A program made the position numbers and the translations under genes. Source: Pseudomonas sp. MAG733B (GTDB taxonomy: Bacteria; Pseudomonadota; Gammaproteobacteria; Pseudomonadales; Pseudomonadaceae). Taken from it: a DNA stretch of 64,000 nt. The notes under the pieces were generated by a model. It saw only the letters and a list, made by a program, of their open reading frames with translations, was not told where the DNA came from and did not search any database. The DNA is taken from positions 6,356,501-6,420,500 of the forward strand of contig NZ_CP145732.1 of NCBI RefSeq assembly GCF_036884845.1, in the 5' to 3' direction. Shown here piece after piece: positions 58,418-64,000 of the stretch (the first letter of the stretch is position 1; each line of letters begins with the position of its first letter).

Positions 58418-59701
58418 ATGTCTCGTTCCGAAACCCTGTTTGCCAATGCCCAGAAACACATCCCCGGTGGGGTGAACTCCCCAGTCCGCGCGTTCAAGAG
58501 CGTGGGCGGCACGCCGTTGTTCTTCAAACACGCCGAAGGCGCCTACGTCACTGACGAAGACGACAAACGTTATGTGGATTACGTCGGTTCCTGGGGCCCG
58601 ATGATTCTCGGCCACAGCCATCCAGACGTTTTGAACGCAGTGCGCAAGCAACTGGAACACGGCCTGTCCTACGGCGCACCGACCGAGATGGAAACCCAGA
58701 TGGCTGATCTGGTCTGCTCGCTCGTGCCGTCGATGGAGATGGTTCGCATGGTCAGCTCCGGCACCGAAGCGACCATGAGTGCGATCCGCCTGGCCCGTGG
58801 TTTCACCGGTCGCGACAGCATCATCAAGTTCGAAGGCTGCTACCACGGTCACTCCGACAGCCTGCTCGTCAAGGCCGGTTCCGGTGCCTTGACCCAAGGC
58901 GTGCCGAGCTCGGCCGGTGTGCCGGCGGCGTTTGCCAAACACACTTTGACCTTGCCGTTCAACGACATCGATGCCGTTGAAGCGATGCTCGCCGAAGTCG
59001 GCCGGGACGTGGCCTGCATTATCGTCGAGCCGGTCGCCGGCAACATGAACTGCGTACCGCCAGCCCCAGGCTTCCTCGAAGGCCTGCGTACCCTGTGCGA
59101 CAAGCACGGCGTGGTGTTGATCTTCGACGAAGTGATGACCGGTTTCCGTGTCGCCCTCGGCGGCGCCCAAGCTCATTACGGCGTGACGCCGGACCTGACT
59201 ACTTTCGGCAAGATCATCGGCGGCGGCATGCCGGTCGGCTGCTTCGGCGGCAAACGCGAAATCATGCAGCGCATCGCACCGCTGGGCCCGGTCTACCAGG
59301 CCGGTACGCTGTCGGGTAACCCGCTGGCGATGGCGGCTGGCCTGACCACCCTGCGCCTGATCAGCCGTCCGGGCTTCCACGCCGAGCTGACCGACTACAC
59401 CACTCGCCTGCTCGATGGCGTGCAAGTGCGCGCCGATGCGGCGGGCATTCCGTTCGTGACGACTCAGGCTGGCGGTATGTTCGGCCTGTACTTCAGCGGT
59501 GCCGATGACATCGTGACGTTCGAAGACGTCATGGCCAGCGACGCCGCCCTGTTCGGCCGCTTCTTCCACCTGATGCTGGAAGGCGGTGTGTACCTGGCAC
59601 CGAGCGCGTTCGAAGCCGGCTTCACCTCGATCGCCCATGGCGAAGCCGAGCTGAAACTGACCCTGGATGCAGCCGAGCGCGCATTCGCTGCATTGAAATA
59701 A
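58418..59701 (+). CDS. hemL: Glutamate-1-semialdehyde 2,1-aminomutase HemL
   Basis: The 427-residue PLP enzyme turns glutamate-1-semialdehyde into 5-aminolevulinate, the tetrapyrrole precursor, in the C5 pathway. It begins with [23 protein letters not shown] and has [23 protein letters not shown] near 120, [15 protein letters not shown] near 205, DEVMTGFRV near 245 and the PLP lysine in [14 protein letters not shown] near 265. ATG 58418 is chosen because [12 protein letters not shown] is the usual start. It is the last gene of the thiD-thiE-hemL run and is followed by a strong terminator. Confidence 0.97.
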   Translation: MSRSETLFANAQKHIPGGVNSPVRAFKSVGGTPLFFKHAEGAYVTDEDDKRYVDYVGSWGPMILGHSHPDVLNAVRKQLEHGLSYGAPTEMETQMADLVCSLVPSMEMVRMVSSGTEATMSAIRLARGFTGRDSIIKFEGCYHGHSDSLLVKAGSGALTQGVPSSAGVPAAFAKHTLTLPFNDIDAVEAMLAEVGRDVACIIVEPVAGNMNCVPPAPGFLEGLRTLCDKHGVVLIFDEVMTGFRVALGGAQAHYGVTPDLTTFGKIIGGGMPVGCFGGKREIMQRIAPLGPVYQAGTLSGNPLAMAAGLTTLRLISRPGFHAELTDYTTRLLDGVQVRADAAGIPFVTTQAGGMFGLYFSGADDIVTFEDVMASDAALFGRFFHLMLEGGVYLAPSAFEAGFTSIAHGEAELKLTLDAAERAFAALK

Positions 59702-59710
59702 CGCTGTACC

Positions 59711-59742
59711 GCTGACGTTGGCCATTGCCAGCGTCAGCTTTT
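59711..59742 (+). terminator. Rho-independent terminator of hemL
   Basis: GCTGACGTTGGC and GCCAGCGTCAGC form a 12-bp stem (one G-T pair) with loop CATT, then TTTT. It starts nine bases after the hemL stop. Confidence 0.9.
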
Positions 59743-59837
59743 ACCTACACTCCCGCGATTTTTCCGACTCATCTGCCAACAATTGCCCGCAAAGTGAGCG
59801 ATATATTTCCCGCGCAGCAGAAAAACGAGTAAAGACT

Positions 59838-59867
59838 TTGTAAGGTTGGCCCTGCTTATTTCATAAT
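59838..59867 (+). promoter_or_regulatory. Candidate promoter of the Sel1-repeat gene
   Basis: TTGTAA (59838-59843) and CATAAT (59862-59867) are separated by 18 bases, with the expected start about 55 bases before the ATG. This is the only good promoter in the gap after hemL. Confidence 0.5.
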
Positions 59868-59926
59868 GCGCGCTTATTGGATCCCCTCGATGGGTCCGCG
59901 CGCCCTTCAGAGGTAAGTCGATTCCC

Positions 59927-60481
59927 ATGAACCGCACCGGCCGCGCCCTTTCACTGGGCTGCCTGTTGCTCCTTCAGCCCCTGCTCGCGCTCGCACAAGC
60001 AGGCGGTAACTCGTTGTTAATCCCAGCGATGGGTCGCTGCACCCTCAATACCCAGCCGCAAGACCTGGCACAGGCGCTCGCCGCCTGCCAGAAAGCGTCG
60101 GATGAAGGGGATGCCCAAGCGCAATACGAGTTGGGTGAGTTCTACTACGAAGGCAAAAATGCGCCGCGCGACCTCAATCAAGCCCTGAGCTACTTCGAAA
60201 AGGCCTCACTGCAAGGCCACGCCCAGGCGCAATTCAAACTCGGCACCATGTTCTTCCACGGCGAAGGCGTCCCGGCCAATAACGTTCAGGCTTACATTCT
60301 GCTGAAGATGGCTGCGGTCAATGGCGCTGAAGATGCACTGGACACCGCCGACGAAGTCACCGAGAAAATGCCTCGCCAGGAACTGGAAGTCGCCACTCAG
60401 GTGCTCGGGCAGATCTTTCGCAAGTATCTGATGGAATTGCAGAGCGCCGATGGGCGTACGCCTTTCTCACCGCTGCCTTAA
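59927..60481 (+). CDS. Exported Sel1-repeat protein
   Basis: The 184-residue product has a signal peptide (MNRTGRALSLGCLLLLQPLLALAQA, cleavage near residue 24) and two clear Sel1-like repeats. They are DAQAQYELGEFYYEGKNAPRDLNQALSYFEKASLQ near residue 60 and HAQAQFKLGTMFFHGEGVPANNVQAYILLKMAAVN near 97. Such tetratricopeptide-like repeats mediate protein contacts in the periplasm. The C-terminus EKMPRQELEVATQVLGQIFRKYLMELQ is helical. The orthologue lies at the same place in P. aeruginosa (next to hemL). Specific role unknown. Confidence 0.88.
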   Translation: MNRTGRALSLGCLLLLQPLLALAQAGGNSLLIPAMGRCTLNTQPQDLAQALAACQKASDEGDAQAQYELGEFYYEGKNAPRDLNQALSYFEKASLQGHAQAQFKLGTMFFHGEGVPANNVQAYILLKMAAVNGAEDALDTADEVTEKMPRQELEVATQVLGQIFRKYLMELQSADGRTPFSPLP

Positions 60482-60496
60482 ATAGAACGGGGCCCC

Positions 60497-60629
60497 CTGT
60501 GGCGAGGGAGCTTGCTCCCGCTGGGGTGCGAAGCGGCCCTAAACCCTGCAATCACACTCTGCCTGACACACCGCCTGTTTCGGTATTGCGCCCGCTTCGC
60601 AGGCGAACGGAGCAAGCTCCCTCGCCACA
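60497..60629. repeat. REPIN, GTGGCGAGGGAGC family
   Basis: CTGTGGCGAGGGAGCTTGCTCCCGC and the inverted copy GGAGCAAGCTCCCTCGCCACA flank a core of about 80 bases with GCGAAGCGG near the left arm and CCGCTTCGC near the right. It separates the convergent Sel1 and DUF1820 genes. Confidence 0.88.
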
Positions 60630-60653
60630 ACAAGCTTCTCTAGCCTAAGCTCA

Positions 60654-60983
60654 TTACTTCTCAGGCATCGGCACCGGAAACGGCATCACATTGCCCACCG
60701 CACCGCGGGCTTCGCTGATTTTCGGCGTGCCCAGGCGCTCGACTTCATCGATGCGCACGATCGAATGCATCGGCACGAAACTGCGCACGACTCCTTCGAA
60801 TTGCGCCTTGAGCTTCTCTTCGCTCGGGTCGACGACCACTTGCGTGCGCTCGCCAAAGACGAACTCTTCCACTTCCAGAAAGCCCCACAGATCACTTTGA
60901 TAGATCTGCTTGGCGTACATTTCGAACACCTGGCCCTGGTTGAGGAAAATCACCTTGTAGATTGGAGCTTCACGTTTGGTCAT
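60654..60983 (-). CDS. DUF1820 family protein
   Basis: The 109-residue product (ATG 60983, MTKREAPIYKVIFLNQGQVFEMYAKQIYQSDLWGFLEVEEFVFGER) is a full-length DUF1820 protein. The core continues TQVVVDPSEEKLKAQFEGVVRSFVPMHSIVRIDEVERLG and ends in a proline-rich tail. The family is conserved in gammaproteobacteria and has no known function; the beta-rich pattern suggests a small soluble protein. A longer frame exists upstream, but it crosses the miaB promoter region. It is divergent from miaB. Confidence 0.9.
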   Translation of the reverse strand: MTKREAPIYKVIFLNQGQVFEMYAKQIYQSDLWGFLEVEEFVFGERTQVVVDPSEEKLKAQFEGVVRSFVPMHSIVRIDEVERLGTPKISEARGAVGNVMPFPVPMPEK

Positions 60984-61119
60984 GGTGGGCGAGCAACACA
61001 TCGGGGGATAAAAATGAGGGCGCGAACTATAGCATAGCCATCGGACGCGCAGCGGTAGGAACCTGGGTACATGTTCCCTATAATGCGCGGTTCTTTGAAT
61101 CACGTGATGACTCTATTCC

Positions 61120-62445
61120 ATGGCCAAGAAGCTTTACATCGAAACCCACGGTTGCCAGATGAACGAGTACGACAGCTCGCGCATGGTCGATCTGCTGGGC
61201 GAACACCAGGCCCTGGAAGTCACCGCACGCGCTGAAGACGCGGACGTGATCCTGCTCAACACCTGCTCGATCCGCGAACGTGCCCAGGACCGTGTCTACT
61301 CGCAGCTCGGCCGTTGGCGCGAACTGAAACTGGCCAACCCGGACATGGTGATCGCCGTCGGCGGTTGCGTGGCCAGCCAGGAAGGCGCGGCCATCCGCGA
61401 CCGCGCGCCGTACGTCGACGTGGTGTTCGGTCCGCAGACTTTGCACCGCCTCCCGGAAATGATCGACGCCGCACGCATCACCAAGTTGCCGCAAGTCGAC
61501 GTCTCGTTCCCGGAAATCGAAAAATTCGATCACCTGCCCGAGCCACGCATCGACGGGCCGAGTGCCTATGTGTCGGTGATGGAAGGTTGCAGCAAGTACT
61601 GCACGTTCTGCGTGGTGCCCTACACCCGTGGCGAAGAAGTCAGTCGCCCGTTCGACGACGTGATCGCCGAAATCATTCACCTGGCCGAAAACGGCGTGCG
61701 CGAAGTGACGCTGCTGGGGCAGAACGTCAACGGTTATCGCGGCACGACCCATGATGGACGCCTGGCCGATCTGGCCGAGCTGATCCGCGTGGTCGCCGCG
61801 GTCGACGGCATCGACCGCATCCGCTACACCACTTCGCACCCGCTGGAATTCTCCGACAGCCTTATCCAGGCCCATGCCGACGTGCCGGAACTCGTGAAGC
61901 ACTTGCACCTGCCGGTGCAATCGGGTTCGGACCGCATCCTCGCCGCGATGAAGCGCAACCACACGGCGCTGGAATACAAATCCAAACTGCGCAAGTTGCG
62001 GGCCGCCGTGCCGGGCATCTGCATCAGTTCGGATTTCATCGTCGGTTTCCCCGGCGAGACCGAGAAAGACTTCGAACAGACCATGAAGCTGATCGAGGAT
62101 GTGGGCTTCGACTTCTCCTATTCGTTCGTCTACAGCCAGCGTCCGGGCACACCAGCCGCTGATCTGGCCGACGAAACGCCGGAAGGGCTGAAAAAAGAAC
62201 GCCTGAATGCCCTGCAACATCGCCTGAACCAGCAAGGTTTCGAGATCAGCCGACAAATGGTCGGCTCGATCCAGCGGATTTTGGTAACTGATTATTCGAA
62301 AAAGGACCCCGGCGAGCTGCAAGGCCGGACCGAGAATAACCGTATCGTCAACTTCCGCTGCGACAATCCGACCTTGATCGGGCAGTTCGCCGACGTGCAC
62401 ATCGATGCGGCTCAACCGCACTCGCTGCGGGGCTCGCTGGTGTAG
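61120..62445 (+). CDS. miaB: tRNA-2-methylthio-N6-dimethylallyladenosine synthase MiaB
   Basis: The 441-residue radical-SAM methylthiotransferase adds the 2-methylthio group to i6A37 of tRNAs reading UNN codons. Three N-terminal cysteines for the auxiliary cluster are seen in [23 protein letters not shown] and [10 protein letters not shown]. The radical-SAM CxxxCxxC is in [18 protein letters not shown] near residue 155. A TRAM domain lies at the end ([32 protein letters not shown] onward). The TAG stop lies within the TGTAGGAG arm of a REPIN. It precedes ybeZ and ybeY in the usual order. Confidence 0.97.
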   Translation: MAKKLYIETHGCQMNEYDSSRMVDLLGEHQALEVTARAEDADVILLNTCSIRERAQDRVYSQLGRWRELKLANPDMVIAVGGCVASQEGAAIRDRAPYVDVVFGPQTLHRLPEMIDAARITKLPQVDVSFPEIEKFDHLPEPRIDGPSAYVSVMEGCSKYCTFCVVPYTRGEEVSRPFDDVIAEIIHLAENGVREVTLLGQNVNGYRGTTHDGRLADLAELIRVVAAVDGIDRIRYTTSHPLEFSDSLIQAHADVPELVKHLHLPVQSGSDRILAAMKRNHTALEYKSKLRKLRAAVPGICISSDFIVGFPGETEKDFEQTMKLIEDVGFDFSYSFVYSQRPGTPAADLADETPEGLKKERLNALQHRLNQQGFEISRQMVGSIQRILVTDYSKKDPGELQGRTENNRIVNFRCDNPTLIGQFADVHIDAAQPHSLRGSLV

Positions 62446-62531
62446 GAGCAAGGCTTGCCCGCGATGGCCGCGCCACGGTCCGCCTGTCGAACCGCGTTAT
62501 CGTTCATCGCGAGCGAGCTTTGCTCCTACAG
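62441..62531. repeat. REPIN containing the miaB stop codon
   Basis: TGTAGGAGCAAGGCTTGCCCGCGATGG and the imperfect inverted copy CATCGCGAGCGAGCTTTGCTCCTACAG flank a 35-base core. The TAG in its left arm is the miaB stop, and ybeZ starts about 100 bases later. Confidence 0.9.
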
Positions 62532-62629
62532 GCGCGGTGTTTGATGCTCGATTATTTAAGCTTTCGCACCCGCGCCACTGGCGCTATCCTTGATTCATCA
62601 CTATTGCCCCAGGGCGGCTAAATACGACC

Positions 62630-63634
62630 TTGAACGCACCCATCGAACCACATCGTTTCATCCTCGAGCCTTTTGAGGCTCGCCGCTTCGCCAATCTGTG
62701 CGGGCAATTCGACGAGCATCTGCGCTTGATCGAACAGCGCCTGACCATCGAGATCCGCAACCGCGGAAACCAGTTCGAACTGATCGGCGAGCGCAAACAC
62801 ACCACCTCCGCGGAAAATCTCCTGCGCCGCCTGTACCGGGAAACCAAGGGTACCGAGCTGTCGCCGGACACGGTTCACCTGTTCCTGCAGGAATCCGCTG
62901 TCGAAGAGCTGGACAACCACTCGCCCGCCGAAGCCTCCGTCGCCCTGCGCACCAAGAAAGGCATGATTCGCCCTCGCGGCTTGAATCAGCTGCGCTATGT
63001 GAAGGAAATCCTCGGTAACGACATCAATTTCGGCATCGGCCCGGCCGGTACCGGCAAGACCTATCTGGCCGTCGCCTGCGCAGTAGACGCGCTGGAACGC
63101 GAGCAGATCCGCCGCATCCTGCTGGTGCGTCCGGCGGTCGAAGCGGGTGAAAAACTCGGTTTCCTGCCCGGCGACCTGTCGCAGAAAATCGACCCGTACC
63201 TGCGCCCGCTCTACGACGCCCTGTACGAGATGCTCGGTTTCGAATACGTCGCCAAGCTGATCGAACGCCAGGTCATTGAAGTTGCGCCACTGGCCTACAT
63301 GCGCGGCCGTACGCTGAACAACAGCTTCATCATTCTCGACGAAAGCCAGAACACCACCGTCGAGCAAATGAAAATGTTCCTGACCCGGATCGGCTTCGGC
63401 TCCACAGCGGTCATCACCGGTGACATCACCCAGGTCGACCTGCCCAAAGGCACCAAGTCCGGGTTGCACCACGTGATCGAAGTACTGAAAGACGTGCCGG
63501 GCATCAGCTTTACCCATTTCGCGCCCAAAGACGTTGTGCGTCATCCGTTGGTGCAGCGCATTGTCGAGGCCTATGAGCGCTTCGAGAATCGTGTGGCTGA
63601 TGAAGCACCAAAGGACACCCGCCGCGATGCTTGA
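62630..63634 (+). CDS. ybeZ: PhoH-family ATPase YbeZ
   Basis: The 334-residue PhoH-like P-loop ATPase begins at a TTG codon (62630; [14 protein letters not shown]), preceded by AGGGCGG. Motifs are Walker [19 protein letters not shown] near residue 140 and Walker [45 protein letters not shown] near 235. YbeZ works with the endoribonuclease YbeY in ribosome quality control, and the two genes overlap by eight bases here. Length agrees with other YbeZ (about 330-350). A weak TTG start may keep its level low. Confidence 0.95.
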   Translation: MNAPIEPHRFILEPFEARRFANLCGQFDEHLRLIEQRLTIEIRNRGNQFELIGERKHTTSAENLLRRLYRETKGTELSPDTVHLFLQESAVEELDNHSPAEASVALRTKKGMIRPRGLNQLRYVKEILGNDINFGIGPAGTGKTYLAVACAVDALEREQIRRILLVRPAVEAGEKLGFLPGDLSQKIDPYLRPLYDALYEMLGFEYVAKLIERQVIEVAPLAYMRGRTLNNSFIILDESQNTTVEQMKMFLTRIGFGSTAVITGDITQVDLPKGTKSGLHHVIEVLKDVPGISFTHFAPKDVVRHPLVQRIVEAYERFENRVADEAPKDTRRDA

Positions 63635-64000
63635 GCTTGACCTGCAAATCGCGACCGAAGCGCCCGCCCCCAGCGAAGCCGAGTTCCGCCAATGGTGCGA
63701 ACTGGCCCTGCGCCAGCGCACCGCCGACTCGGAAATGACCATTCGCCTGGTCGACGAAGCCGAAGGCCGCGAGCTCAATCACACCTGGCGGCAAAAGGAT
63801 TACGCCACTAACGTCTTGTCGTTCCCCGCCGATGTGCCGGACGAATTTCTCGACATCCCGCTGCTGGGCGATCTGGTGATCTGCGTAGCCGTGGTCGAGC
63901 GCGAAGCCGCCGAGCAAGGCAAGGAACTCAAGGCCCATTGGGCGCATCTGGTGATTCACGGCTGCTTGCATCTGCTGGGTTACGACCATATAGATGACGA
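63627..64000 (+). CDS. ybeY: Endoribonuclease YbeY, C-terminally cut by window end
   Basis: The first 124 codons are present: [46 protein letters not shown]. The zinc-binding HxxxHxxxxxH region, visible as [15 protein letters not shown] near residue 110, completes the metal site; only the C-terminal part is missing. YbeY is a single-strand endoribonuclease for 16S rRNA 3'-end maturation and 70S ribosome quality control. ATG 63627 overlaps the ybeZ stop, so translation is coupled. Confidence 0.96.
   Translation, partial: MLELDLQIATEAPAPSEAEFRQWCELALRQRTADSEMTIRLVDEAEGRELNHTWRQKDYATNVLSFPADVPDEFLDIPLLGDLVICVAVVEREAAEQGKELKAHWAHLVIHGCLHLLGYDHIDD

Noticed and set aside
59734..59937. Minus-strand 67-codon frame between hemL and the Sel1-repeat gene
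   Set aside because: It covers the hemL terminator stem and the Sel1 promoter, has no ribosome-binding site and no recognisable pattern.
61078..62451. Minus-strand open frame of 457 codons opposite miaB
   Set aside because: Shadow of miaB, which has all cysteine motifs and a TRAM domain on the plus strand.
6539..62531. CRISPR array from the many similar short repeats
   Set aside because: Repeats are dispersed in intergenic gaps over the whole window, are arranged as inverted pairs, and no cas genes or regular spacers exist.

Overview
The window looks like chromosomal DNA of a Pseudomonas of the P. fluorescens group. Supporting signs are the GC-rich coding bias, the many short intergenic REP/REPIN palindromes (18 placed here, built around arms such as TGTAGGAGC..GCTCCTACA), the Pseudomonas-type families DUF6124, DUF6515 and DUF2788, and gene orders that match (from memory) the P. 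aeruginosa blocks PA0241-PA0245 and PA3970-PA3982. No tRNA, rRNA, CRISPR, IS element or prophage is visible.

Layout. 1-2.7 kb: end of an exported protein gene, an NCS2 purine permease and trmA. 2.7-3.85 kb: a small two-gene DUF4160/DUF2442 module enclosed by two inverted, nearly identical terminators. 3.85-11 kb: a tautomerase and LysR gene, then a quinate/shikimate catabolic cluster: type II dehydroquinase, shikimate dehydrogenase, TetR regulator, 3-dehydroshikimate dehydratase QuiC and an MFS anion transporter. These would take quinate or shikimate through 3-dehydroshikimate to protocatechuate. An exact copy of the PcaR operator sequence as I remember it sits between quiC and the transporter. 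11-17.8 kb: a DMT exporter and an IclR-centred catabolic module (TIM-barrel isomerase, Gfo/Idh oxidoreductase, FAD dehydrogenase, aldo/keto reductase) with two matching TGGAAY-N3-RTTCYA operators just downstream of the -10 regions of its two operons.

18-31.8 kb: housekeeping and accessory single genes: zinc metallopeptidase, alpha/beta hydrolase, HAD phosphatase, tesB, GNAT, a histone-deacetylase-fold amidohydrolase, flavoprotein, rhlE, yedA/Lrp, 3'-5' exonuclease, NYN nuclease, DUF2076, membrane protein, EEP-family hydrolase. 31.9-42.7 kb: a putative amine or polyamine catabolic region: Rid-family protein without the usual arginine, flavin monooxygenase, class III aminotransferase, APC permease, PotD-like binding protein, aldehyde dehydrogenase, LysR, then a DUF1028-M20 deacetylase operon. 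42.8-50.8 kb: DUF6124 gene with a foldable leader, hrpB, a lipoprotein, a CDF metal exporter, DUF6515, a candidate minus-strand small RNA, an Lrp regulator, DUF2788 and rluE. 50.9-64 kb: the conserved block amn, acyl-CoA dehydrogenase, ladS, thiD-thiE-hemL, a Sel1 protein, DUF1820, miaB, ybeZ and ybeY (cut by the window end).

The most interesting unexplained items are the DUF4160/DUF2442 module and its flanking repeats, the IclR module of unknown substrate, the amine cluster with its orphan binding protein, the structured DUF6124 leader, and the promoter-to-terminator unit without a convincing gene at about 49.0-49.27 kb. All family assignments come from reading the translated sequence; no database search was run.
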